Notes under the pieces: model-generated
Told to the model about the DNA's origin: nothing
The model's database searches: none
Seen by the model: the letters and a program-made list of their open reading frames with translations, nothing else
From: Bufo bufo
Taxonomy: Eukaryota > Chordata > Amphibia > Anura > Bufonidae
Assembly: GCF_905171765.1 (NCBI RefSeq)
Contig: NC_053392.1
Coordinates: 108,194,821 to 108,258,820 of the forward strand
Direction of reading: 5' to 3'
DNA: 64,000 nucleotides
Shown here: positions 47,394 through 57,484 of the stretch, piece after piece
How the letters are laid out: each line of letters starts with the position of its first letter
Numbering within the stretch: position 1 is the first letter of the stretch
Made by a program: the position numbers and the translations under genes

Positions 47394-48082
47394 TGTGACG
47401 GTCACGTACACTACACACAGGGGGGAGGATAGGGACCACTGCCCTCCACCCTCACCCCTGGCCCTGCCTACTTGCCTCGCAAGTCCTAATGACAGGGGAC
47501 AACTAGACGGCAGTCCCTAACTTAGGATGCGTGCTGGGAAGACAGACAAGACAAATAACGAAACGTGAACGGACCGGGTACATACCTAGAGAGCTACGCA
47601 GTACTAAGGAATGAGCAGAGAATAGTCAGGAAAAGCCAAGGTCAAATACCAGGAGAGAAACGAAGTACAACAGGAGTCAGCAAAGAATCGTCAGGTGGAA
47701 GCTGGGGTCAGGATACCAGGAGAGATGCGCAGTACAGGAGGAGCAGGCAAAGGATCGTCAGGGAACAGGATCAGGTAGTATTCAGTAGTCCAACAAATAG
47801 CCAGGAACCTAGAATTAACAGGCAACCTGTGGCCAGCAGACTGCCTGTATTTATAGTGGGGTCTGAGGGTCATGTGACGTGGCCAGCGTCACATGACCGA
47901 CAGACAGACAAGTCGAGCACCGAGTGATCAGCTCGGCGCTCAAGGCAGACCTAGGAGCAGGGAGCCTCCAAGCTAGCAGAGCCGCCCTGGGAACGAGGCC
48001 AAACACAGATCCTTGCTCCCGAAGCTAAGCAGCAGGTCTGCGGCTGATGGGAGACCGAGTGCGCCTTTGGCGCCCCGTGACA
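47394..48082 (-). repeat. 3' LTR of the chromovirus
   Basis: This copy carries an intact TATA box, TATAAATA on the minus strand (plus 47848-47855). As the LTR next to the polypurine tract it is the 3' LTR. Confidence 0.92.
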
Positions 48083-48158
48083 GTACCCCCCTTTTACGAG
48101 GGGCCACCGGACCCAAGTCTTTAAGCGATGGCCTTTCAGGGTGTTCTAAATGAAATTT

Positions 48159-51100
48159 TCAAACAAGTCTAGGAGCATGAACCTCCCTGGCAGGTACCCA
48201 AGATCTCTCTTCCGGTCCATACCCCTTCCAGTGAATCAGGTACTGTAAGGAATTACGCACTCTCCTGACATCCACTATCTTAAACACCACATACTCGACA
48301 ACATTGCTAACAAGAACCGGCGGAGGCGAGGCTTTCAACGGTACAACAGGTTCAAAATATTTTTTAAGTAGAGATTTATGAAATACATTATGAATGTGGA
48401 ACGACTCGGGCAGCTCCAACTTAAACGATACCGGATTAATCCCCTCCGTGATCTTATACGGTCCAATAAAACGAGAAGCAAATTTTCTAGAAGCTTCCTT
48501 GAGAGATTCTTGGAGGACAACCATACTTTATCCCCAACCTGAAAGTTCACCCCCTTGGAACATCTCCTATCAGCCTTGAGTTTTTGAGAACTTTGAGCCT
48601 TTTCTAGGTTCGATTGAACCCGGGCCTAAACTGTGCACAGTTCGGAGGAGAGTTTATCCACTTCAGGGTTAGAGGAGGAGATGGACGACCCAGAATGAAA
48701 ACGGGGATGAAAACCATGGTTACAAAAGAAAGGGGAGACCCCAGCAGAAGAATTAACACGGTTATTCAAAGCAAATTCAGCCAACGGAAGGTATTTAACC
48801 CATAATTGCTGGTCATCAGCAACATACGACCTCAGGAATTGTTCCACAGACTAATTAAGGCGTTCAGTCTACCCATTACTCTCAGGGTGGTAGGCGGAGG
48901 AAAAAGACAACAAAATCTGACATCTTTGACAGAAAGGCCTCCAAAATTTGGACACAAACTGCACACCCCTTTCAGATAAAATATTTTCCGGGACACCATG
49001 TAACTGTACAATTTCTTTCACAAAAATAGACGCCAGGGTCTTGGCATTCGGGAGTTTATACAGAGGAATGAAATGAACCATCTTGCTAAACCTATCGACC
49101 ACTACCCAAACCACAGTCTTACCCTCCGCCGGCGGCAGGTCAGTAATAAAGTCCATCGAGATATGAGACCAGGGTCTACTGGGAATGGATAGGGGTCGTA
49201 GGTTACCACCAGGGCGAGTCCTAGGTGTCTTAGACCTAGCACAAACCTCACAGGCTGACATGTAGGACTTGACATCCCTAAATAGAGTGGGCCACTAATA
49301 AGATCTAGAAACCAGCTCTCTAGTGCCCTCAAAACCAGGATGTCCACAAAAGGCAGAATCATGACACTCACCCAACAGCTGGAGACGAAATTGTATGGGG
49401 ACAAACAACTTATCTGTTGGGGTGGTTGCTGGTGCCAGATGTCGTTCAGCCTTAATGAGCGCCGAGATATCTTGGGTTAAGGCTGCTACAAAGATATTTG
49501 CTGGTAGGATGGATTCAGGCGGTGCCTCTGTAGGCTGAAAAGCATGGAAGCTCTGAGATAATGCATCAGCCTTCACATTTTTACTTCCAGGCCTGAAAGT
49601 AATGGAGAATTCAAAATGAGTAAAAAACAGTGCCCATCTAGCCTGACGGGGATTCAACCTCTTAGCAGATTCGAAAAAACATAAGGTTCTTATGGTCAGT
49701 GACAACAGTTACACAATGCCTTGCCCCCTCCAGAAAATGCCTCCACTCCTCAAATGCCCACTTAATGGCCAGCAACTCCCGATTCCCTATGTCGTAGTTT
49801 CTCTCGGTGGAAGAAAATTTTCTGGAAAAGAATGCACACGGTCTCAGGTTAGTTAGACTAGTAGGACCTTGTGAAAGGACTGCTCCTGCGCCGTCCTCAG
49901 ACGCATCCACCTCCACAATAAAAGGTCTCTCCTGATCTGGCTGGATCAGAATGGGAGCGTTACTGAATGCCTTTTTTAGTGTTTCAAACGAAGTAATGGC
50001 CTCAGTAGACCAGTTCTCCAAATCCGCCCCTTTCTTAGTAAGGTTGGTCAACGGTTTAGCAATTTACTGAAAAATTCTTAATAAATTTACGGTAGTAATT
50101 GGCAAAACCTAAGAACCGTTGTAAGGCCTTTAAGGATGAAGGCCTTACCCATTCCTTAATAGCTAGTACCTTACCAGGATCCATCTTGAAGGCATGAGGG
50201 GTCAGGACAGGCCTAGAAACAGTTTCTCCTGTACACCAAAGACACATTTCTCTTGTTTAGCGGACAACTGATTCTCCCTCAACACCTCTAATACTTGTCT
50301 AACATGAGACACATGAGATTTGAAATCAGGAGAAAATATCAAAATGTCGTCAAGATAGACAATGACAAATTTACCTAAAAACTCTCTAAGAATATCATTC
50401 ATAAAGTTTTGGAACACAGCTGGGGCATTGCTGAGTCCAAAAGGTATAACCTGATATTCAAAGTGTCCTGCCGGAGTATTGAACGCCGTCTTCCATTCGT
50501 CTCCCTCCTTGATTCGGATTAGATTATTTGCCCCTTTCAAGTCAATCTTAGAAAACCAGGTTGCACCCAGAACCTGGTTAAATAAATCCGAAATCAATGG
50601 GAGAGAGTATCTATTCTGGATAGTGATCTTATTTAATTTCCAGTAATCGATACAAGGCCTAAGACCACCATCCTTCTTCTTAACGAAGAAAACCCCCGCT
50701 CCCATAGGAGAGACAGAAGGTCTAATGTGCCCCTTACCGAGGCTTTCCTTAATATAATCCTCCATGGCCTTGCGTTCGGGCTTAGAGAGATTATAAATAC
50801 ACCCCTTAGGAAACCTGGCACCTTCTACTAATTCTATGGCGCAATCATAAGGTCTATGGGGTGGTAGAACCTCCGGGGTAGGTGATGAGAACACATCAGA
50901 ATATTCCCTAATGACCGTGGGTAATATATCAGATTCTACTGAGACCCCAGCTTGTAACACAGACAAGCACGAGTCACACTTAGGTCCCCATTTCACCAAC
51001 TCCCCCCTGGACCAATCAATAGTGGGGTTGTGTAATCGGAACCAAGGCAACTCTAGTACCACTCGACCGGTAAGTTCTCCAGGACTAAGAGGGAACATTT

Positions 51101-52245
51101 CTCAGAGTGGCACACCCCCACGGTTAAAGAAATCTCTGAGGTACATGACCTCACCATACCACATACCAGGGGAGTGGCATCAATAGCCATGACATGGATA
51201 AGGTGTAGGAAGAGAAAAAATTGGAATACCCAGTCTAATGGCGTACTCAGAGTCAATAAAGCTGGCTGCTGAACCAGAGTCAATAAAGGCCTTACCCGGC
51301 CATTTATTAATGAAAAGAGATATTGTTATAGGTACCAAAAGCTTACATTTCGTAATATCAGGGTGTACCTGGTCTTTAGGTTGCCTTGCCTTGGGAGACT
51401 TAACGGAGAGGGCCTTCTTAGGACACTGGTTGATCCAATGGTCAGGATCTCCGCAGTAAAAACACACTCCACGTCTGCGGCGTAGATTCCCTTGAGTCAT
51501 GCCGACCTGCATGGATTCTTCGGTAGAGACCTCAGCGTTGTTTCTGGGATAGACCTCAGGCTGGACCACCACCTGAGAGAACTTTCGTTCCTGTCGTCTC
51601 TCTCTAACCCGTCGGTCAAGTCGGGCTACAAGGGTCATCATCACTACAAGGGTCATCATCTCCTCTAGAGTCTCTGGAAGCTGATAACTCACTAGAACAT
51701 CCTTTAAGTTATCAGACAGACCTGACCTGAACTGACTGTTAACTGCTGGTTCATTCCATCCTGAGGGAACACAACACCTTCTGAATTGGGTGCAATACTC
51801 CTCCGCAGGTAGATCGCCCTGAACCAGAACCTTTAGAGCAGTCTCGGCTACCAGTGTCCTGTCTGGTTCATCATACAGGGTACCCAGAGCCTGGAAAAAA
51901 AACCTCCACTGATGTTAAACAACTGGCGTCAGCAGGTAAAGAAAATGCCCAGTCCTGGGGATCACCCTGTGACCGGGAAATGACAATGCCCACGCGTTGA
52001 CTCTCGGGGCCAGAGGATACGGGGTGCAAACGGAAACGCAAAAGTTTACAATTCTCTTTAAAGGAAAGAAACTTCTTCCGATCTCCAGAAAAGGGAAGCT
52101 TAATATGGGGCTCTAAATGCGGACTGGAGGCCTGAGGGATGGAAGTACCTTGTCCTAGCTCAAAATAACAGAGTTTCTCCCCTAGCTCCTGCACCATCTG
52201 CGTCAGGTTAGAGACATGGTCAGTCAGGGTCACCAGAGGATTCAT
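48159..52245 (-). pseudogene. Chromovirus gag-pol remnants (gag, PR, RT, RNase H, IN, chromodomain)
   Basis: Order on the minus strand. Gag starts MNPLVTLTDHVSNLTQMV at 52245 and is broken near 51870. The zinc knuckle is CFYCGDPDHWINQC (about 51430-51475). The protease has IDSGSAASFID. Reverse transcriptase (51098-50202) has [31 protein letters not shown] and an intact YLDD (plus 50346-50357). RNase H (50051-49662) has [18 protein letters not shown]. Integrase follows, with a zinc-binding part (SACEVCARSK) and a core containing HISMDFITDLP, LSERGVQFVSKFW and AYHPESNG. The second core Asp, normally in SDRG, is Glu here. The codon after ESNG is a stop at about 48868. A chromodomain, LQYLIHWKGYGPEERSW, closes pol near 48160-48250 and would tether insertion to modified histones. 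Several frameshifts leave no functional polyprotein. Confidence 0.92.
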
Positions 52246-52276
52246 GATACAGTGGTTAGGTTATGGCCTGTTAATC

Positions 52277-52965
52277 TGTGACGGTCACGTACACTACACT
52301 CAGGGGGGAGGATAGTGACCACTGCGCTCCACCCTCACCCCTGGCCCTACATACTTGCCTCGCAAGTCCTAATGACAGGGGACAACTAGACGGCAGTCCC
52401 TAACTTAGGATGCGTGCTGGGAAGACAGACAAGACAAATAACGAAACGTGAACGGACCGGGTCAATACCTAGAGAGCTACGCAGTACTAAGGAATGAGCA
52501 GAGAATAGTCAGGAAAAGCTGAGGTCAAATACCAGGAGAGAAACGAAGTATAACAGGAGTCCACAAAGAATCGTCAGGTGGAAGCCGGGGTCAGGATACC
52601 AGGAGAGATGCGCAGTACAGGAGGAGCAGGCAAAGGATCGTCAGGGAACAGGATCAGGTACTATTCAGTAGTCCAAAAAATAGCCAGGAACCTAGAATTA
52701 ACAGGCAACCTGTGGCCAGCAGGCTGCCTGTATCTATAGTGGGGTCTGAGGGTCATGTGACGTGGCCAGCGTCACATGACCGACAGACAGACAAGTTGAG
52801 CACCGAGTGATCAGCTCGGCGCTCAAGGCAGACCTAGGAGCAGGGAGCCTCCCAGCTAGCCAAGCCGCCCTGGGAATGAGGCCAAACACAGATCCTCGCT
52901 CCCGAAGCTAAGCAGCAGGTCTGCGGCTGACGGGAGACCGAGTGTGCCTTTGGCGCCCCGTGACA
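52277..52965 (-). repeat. 5' LTR of the chromovirus
   Basis: This is the promoter LTR for the internal genes. Its TATA box is altered to TATAGATA (minus strand; plus TATCTATA near 52731-52738) where the other LTR has TATAAATA. Internally it is followed on the minus strand by GATTAACAGGCC, in the place of a primer-binding site, and within about 40 bp by the gag ATG. Confidence 0.92.
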
Positions 52966-53160
52966 GTTAGCTCACCAGCAGGCCCTCACATATAATTATT
53001 TACAGGGTCAGCTCACCAGCAGGCCTTCACCTACAATCTTTTACAGGGTCAGCTCACCAGCAGGCCCGCACCCAAAATTTTTACAGGGTCAGCTCACCTG
53101 CAGGCCCGCACCTAAAATCTTTTACAGGGTCAGCTCACCTGCAGGCCCTCACCTAATTAT
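52966..53160. repeat. Downstream array of hAT copy 3 (right part)
   Basis: Four to five more 40-46-bp units containing CAGGGTCAGCTCACC and GCAGGCC continue the array interrupted at 47393. They confirm that the Gypsy element split one pre-existing array. Confidence 0.9.
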
Positions 53161-53167
53161 GCCTAAT

Positions 53168-53390
53168 AGGTAATTTGTGCACATGCTGCCTTGCTTGGAT
53201 GTGGTAGCTGTTTCTCAGGCTCCCTCTCTGGAATCGAACCATGATTCCCCCGTTACCCGTGGTCACCATGGTTTGCACTGAAAATAACATCGAAAGTTGA
53301 TAGGGCAGACATCAGAATGGATCGTCGCCATCACAGATACGTGCGATCGGTCCCAGGTTATCTAGAGTCATCAAAGCAGCAGCAGGCGCC
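53168..53390 (-). pseudogene. 18S rRNA gene-derived fragment inside hAT copy 3
   Basis: Read on the minus strand, this segment follows the 5' third of eukaryotic 18S rRNA in order. It contains GACTCTAGATAACCT (plus 53355-53369), CCGATCGCACG, a GGCGACGATCCATTC block, CTATCAACTTTCGATG (plus 53288-53303), ACCATGGTGACCACGGGTAA, TTCGATTCC, GAGAGGGAGCCTGAGAAAC (plus 53210-53228), GCTACCACATCCAAG and AAATTACC. About 220 bp is represented, with visible substitutions and small differences, so it is not a working rRNA gene. On both sides it joins the hAT downstream array: TAATTATGCCTAATA on one side, CCCATAATGTTTTAGA on the other. Confidence 0.93.
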
Positions 53391-53759
53391 TCGCCCATAA
53401 TGTTTTAGATGTCAGATCAGCAGGCCCTTGGTCCACGTGTTTTTGAGGGTCACCAGCATGCCATCAATCATAATTTCTTTGGCAGCACTTGCACTTTATG
53501 TACAAGTAAACATAAACAATATATACAATTTTTCCTCTAAAATCGTTTTTTTTCTTCGTTTTTTTGCGTATTATTGTCAGTCTGTAAAAGTGGCGTATTA
53601 CTCGGACAACATGATTCCCAGCAGCAACCTGGGAGTCCAGGATGCATCCTGACATCCTCCCTATGCTGTTCCCGAACCATTTCGGTGGTGTTTCCATCAT
53701 TTTCTGACCTTTTCCTATGAACCAGGCATCCTCCCCTCTTCAGAGCAGGGGGTGCCTGG

Positions 53760-53876
53760 TTTAATACTCGTGTTCTCCCATTGACTTCCATTATACTCGG
53801 GTGCTTGGTAGAGCACCCGAGCATCCTGATGTGTTCGGCCAGAGCACCCGAGCACTTTGGTGCTCGATCAACACTA
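53760..53876. mobile_element. 3' terminus of hAT copy 3
   Basis: The end contains palindromic GAGCACCCGAGC and GCTCGGGTGC-type words repeated three to four times, followed by TTGGTGCTCGATCAACACTA. The terminal TAGTGTTGA matches the 5' terminus of copy 2 (TAGTGTTGAGCG). Confidence 0.8.
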
Positions 53877-54333
53877 ATGCACATCTCAGGACATATATGT
53901 TTACTTTCTGAACACCATGTTTGGGTATGCTGTGTTTTGTGACGCAGTTGTATGCCTACCCCTTATGACATTTAGGGGGAAAACACAGCATCAGAAATTC
54001 CTGAAGAAGAACATTGTGTAGATCTGTCCTTCTTGCTGTTGTTCAATAGTGTATCCTTCCAGTTGGGTAAAAAGCTGTCCTGGTCATGTGAAGGGCATAT
54101 CGGCTGGCATAGATGATGTAGGGTCCCTGTGGACGAACAGTGCATGTCCCACCAGCAACATGGATAATAGCAATAAATTTATTTGTGGTCGGATCGGCTA
54201 TCAGAACGGGTTAGATAGGATGGGTACACCCATCTACAACAAGCAGTAGAATTGTGCCATAACTGCTGCGGTAGGGCAGCCTAAAGTGGGCCACCCTAGT
54301 ATGAAGTGACTGTAAGATGGAGTGGGTGGGTGG

Positions 54334-54481
54334 GTGAAATCAGCTGAATCGGCGTCAGTCTTGACCCACAGGTGCCTATAAATAGCCTAGTAACCAGCCA
54401 GCCTGGGCTCACAGGTGCATGTAAGTAGCCTTGTAATGACCCTCCCCTCCCACAAATTCAGCAAACTTCTTTGCTTAACAC
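54334..54481. repeat. Split direct repeat A, inner copy
   Basis: It reads identically to 59420-59567, from GTGAAATCAGCTGAATCGGC to TTTGCTTAACAC. It contains CCTATAAATAGCC, a TATA-like box readable on both strands, and an internal imperfect duplication around CACAGGTGCCTATAAATAGC and CACAGGTGCATGTAAGTAGC. Confidence 0.95.
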
Positions 54482-54588
54482 TTGTGGTCGGATCGGCTAT
54501 CAGAACGGGTTAGATAGGATGGGTACACCCATCTACAACAAGCAGTAGAATTGTGCCATAACTGCTGCGGTAGGGCAGCCTAAAGTGG
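54482..54588. repeat. Split direct repeat B, inner copy
   Basis: It reads identically to 54183-54289, from TTGTGGTCGGATCGGC to CAGCCTAAAGTGG. It starts on the base after repeat A ends, recreating the junction expected of a circular intermediate. Confidence 0.95.
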
Positions 54589-55495
54589 CCAAAAAGCGTA
54601 GACCTTAGTTTAGAGTAAAACATATACATACCATTACGACACCCGCTTTGCACTCAAAAGACACTACACGATGAAGGTGCGGAAAATACCGTACATATCA
54701 GAGACTTCTATATACGTTACCTCTTTGTCACCTCTGCGACGGCACATTGTTCTTGAAGGTAGCTAAAGTTGATGCTTTTGAAAGAGTGGTCGGTAATCAG
54801 GAACGATTTACTCCTATGTTGACAAACATATGAACATATTACGAGGAGGTCTGAATCCCGAGAGCTGCGGACTGAAACAACAATGGTGAATCTGATGGAA
54901 GGGCTTAAATGAAGTCCAACCATTCGCTAAGGGTCCTGCTTGGACACCAACTGTTACTGGTGGCAAATACTTCACCTATACTTATTCCCCAGGCGACCGC
55001 TTTAATTATTATTATTTTATAAAGGACCCAAAAGTTAGAAGATGGCGTATGCCGTTTAACTCTAGTAATGGATCAAGTGAAATGTGTAGACTCACCAGGC
55101 CTGGGGAACCATAAGCACGAATACATGGCTGGTTGAAATTAACGAGCTAATGTCGCCTGCACTGAGGAAAAAACATACCCACTATACTAGCAGTTGTGAC
55201 AGGAAATAAGCTTAAAGTCATGATAACTATGTATGCTGCGCCTGTGATAGTGATAGGACTTGTGTCCGTAGACGTGACAGACTATATATATTGCGCCTTA
55301 TTGTTGTACCTCTCACTTGAAGATGGACCGGTACAAGGTGCAACACCAACACCCTCAGCCTGAGTTTGAAGATGAAGTAAGCGTGCCTATAATGAAGACA
55401 TAATGTACACACAATGCCTACTGCTATGACAGGACGAGCTTAAGGTCATGATAGACTATGCTGCGCCTGTAGTCGTGCTAGGACTTATCGTGTCA

Positions 55496-55857
55496 GTAAA
55501 CGTGACAGACTTCGTAAATCGCTTGTAGTCGTGACAGGACTTATTAGTCTGTAGTCGTGACAGACTGCGTAAATCGCCTGTAGTCGTGACAGGACTTATT
55601 AGTCTGTAGTCGTGACAGACTGCGTAAATCGCCTGTAGTCGTGACAGGACTTATTAGTCTGTAGTCGTGACAGACTTCGTAAATCGCCTGTAGTCGTGAC
55701 AGGACTTATTAGTCTGTAGTCGTGACAGACTTCGTAAATCGCCTGTAGTCGTGACAGGACTTATTAGTCTGTAGTCGTGACAGACTGCGTAAATCGCCTG
55801 TAGTCGTGACAGGACTTATTATTCTGTAGTCGTGACAGACTTCGTAATCACCTGTAG
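55496..55857. repeat. 55-bp tandem repeat, about 6.5 copies
   Basis: CGCCTG starts units 55 bp apart (for example 55575 and 55630). Each unit contains TAGTCGTGACAGGACTTATT and then TAGTCGTGACAGACT, so the 55-mer is itself a duplicated half-unit. The copies are nearly identical apart from a G/T alternation in CTGCGT/CTTCGT. Confidence 0.95.
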
Positions 55858-56309
55858 TGGTGACCGGACTCCCTGTGGACGAACCTGATGCCATAGTATA
55901 GTTGTTTCCCCTTTTTTTTTTTTTTTTTTAACAACCCCTTGAGAAGCGGAATTGTGAGACCCCAGGGTCATCTCCCTGGGAGAATAGGTCTATAATTCAA
56001 GAACCTCGAGAGATTAAATGTGAGAAAATGCGAACCCGGGAGAAGTTGATGTCCGAAAGGAAGGCTTGGGATGACTGCTTGAAAAGAAACAATGAAGACC
56101 CAACGACCTACAACAATAATGTGAGTGAGGTTCTAATGGCAAAGCCGCGCCTACGAGCCACCACGAGAAGAATTGTAACGCGAGCCACAGCTGACCGAGG
56201 CATGCGAGCGGCCTGAATGCAGAAAAGGCATGAACATACTGTGGCGGGACCACGCAGCCAACCTCGAATGGCGGAGTTGTGTGAGTAAAATGTAAACTGA
56301 AGACATGCG

Positions 56310-56730
56310 TGAGAGACTAATGGCGGAACCAAGCGCTAGAGGGACTAAAGACACTAATGGTGGAACCAAGCGCTAGAGGGACTAAAGACACTAATGGTGG
56401 AACCAAGCGCTAGAGGGACTAAAGACACTAATGGTGGAACCAAGCGCTAGAGGGACTAAAGACACTAATGGTGGAACCAAGCGCGAAAGGGGCCATGCGC
56501 AAGAGACACTAATGGCGGGGCCATGCGCAAAAGACACTAATGGCGGGGCCATGCGCAAAAGACACTAATGGCGGAGCCATGCGCAAAAGACACTAATGGC
56601 GGGGCCATGCGCAAGAGACACTAATGGCGGGGCCATGCGCAAGAGACACTAATGGCGGGGCCATGCGCAAGAGACACTAATGGCGGGGCCATGCGCAAGA
56701 GACACTAATGGCGGGGCCATGCGCGTCAAA
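56310..56730. repeat. Two adjacent tandem arrays (37-bp and 28-bp units)
   Basis: From about 56310 to 56480, four to five units of 37 bp contain GACACTAATGGTGGAACC and AAGCGCTAGAGGGACTAA. From about 56490 to 56730, nine units of 28 bp contain GACACTAATGGCGGGGCC and ATGCGCAA. The shared GACACTAATGG core shows that one array evolved from the other. Confidence 0.93.
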
Positions 56731-56813
56731 CTTAAACGGAGAAGCAATGCGTCAGAGACTCTAATGGCGTAGCCATGAAAGCGAAACAAATGGCGATTTA
56801 TTATTATTATTTA

Positions 56814-56818
<5 letters not shown>

Positions 56819-56877
<59 letters not shown>

Positions 56878-56878
56878 A
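56819..56878. repeat. (TA)n followed by poly(T)
   Basis: About 21 TA dinucleotides run directly into 17 T residues. Confidence 0.95.
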
Positions 56879-57339
56879 TCCACTTATGCAGCACCAGTAT
56901 GACTTGGGGACTTGCATAACCATGACCCCCTTCGACAATAAACCTAGGACACTAACAAGCTTATAACCATATCGTACCCCTAACAACATGAAGATCGGTC
57001 ATAAGCCCCACAGAGCCATGAGGCTGAAGAGATCATCAGGCTCCCGAAGCCAAGACTGCACTCGATGACATTGCAGTGACGATAAGTAATTAAAATGTGA
57101 GCTAGACCTGATGGGATATGCATCGACGTTAGTGAACCGAACCAGGTGCCTAAATAATACATTAAACCAACCGTGAATAAACAGATGAGAGAAAAGCGCC
57201 AGAGGCATTACAGTTCGCTAAGAGAAGACCCTTATCGTGAAAACAAATGAACTACTTGTGAAACATAGTAGGAATCTTACTCCTATTAGCCCACTAACCG
57301 CTGAGGACTGCATGGTGAACTGGGGCAGGAGGCCAATCC

Positions 57340-57480
57340 GAGTGAATGCGGACCAGAAGTAAAGGAGACCAGTCTGAGTGAATGCGAACCAGAAGTAAAA
57401 GGAGACCAGTCTGAGTGAATGCGAACCAGAAGTAAAAGGAGACCAGTCTGAGTGAATGCGAACCAGGACTAAAGAACAGG
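57340..57480. repeat. 36-bp tandem repeat, about four copies
   Basis: Units contain GAGACCAGTCTGAGTGAATG and CGAACCAGAAGTAAAAG. The first and last copies are divergent. Confidence 0.92.
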
Positions 57481-57484
57481 ACAC

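Larger units (their letters stand above)
47394..52965 (-). mobile_element. Complete but decayed Ty3/Gypsy chromovirus (5.57 kb)
   Basis: Two 689-bp LTRs (47394-48082 and 52277-52965) begin TGTGACGG and end GTGACA on the plus strand. The element is transcribed on the minus strand. The polypurine tract is AAAAGGGGGGTAC, minus strand, abutting the left LTR at 48083-48095. The flanking bases GTCAG (47389-47393) and GTTAG (52966-52970) fit a 5-bp target duplication with one later change. By eye the LTRs differ at about 25 of 689 positions. The insertion lies inside the 45-bp array of hAT copy 3 and is therefore younger than it. Confidence 0.93.
42553..53876 (+). mobile_element. hAT element copy 3 with nested Ty3/Gypsy element
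   Basis: The right end, 53857-53876, reads TTGGTGCTCGATCAACACTA, so the terminus is TAGTGTTGATCGAGCACC. It is preceded by several inverted GAGCACCCGAGC-type subterminal words (53790-53860). The left end is decayed, but similar GAGCATC, GATGCTCGG and GTACTCGG words occur at about 42580-42640. Between lie a promoter-like palindrome, a higher-order tandem array, the transposase gene, a downstream array, a nested Gypsy element (47394-52965) and an 18S rDNA-derived segment. Without the Gypsy insertion it would be about 5.7 kb. Confidence 0.75.

Noticed and set aside
53168..53390. Functional 18S rRNA gene
   Set aside because: Only about 220 bp is present, it carries substitutions, and it is embedded in transposon repeats with no rDNA neighbours.
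55496..55857. Regular repeats resembling a CRISPR array
   Set aside because: The units are contiguous 55-mers without unique spacers, and the context is a eukaryotic transposon region with no cas genes.
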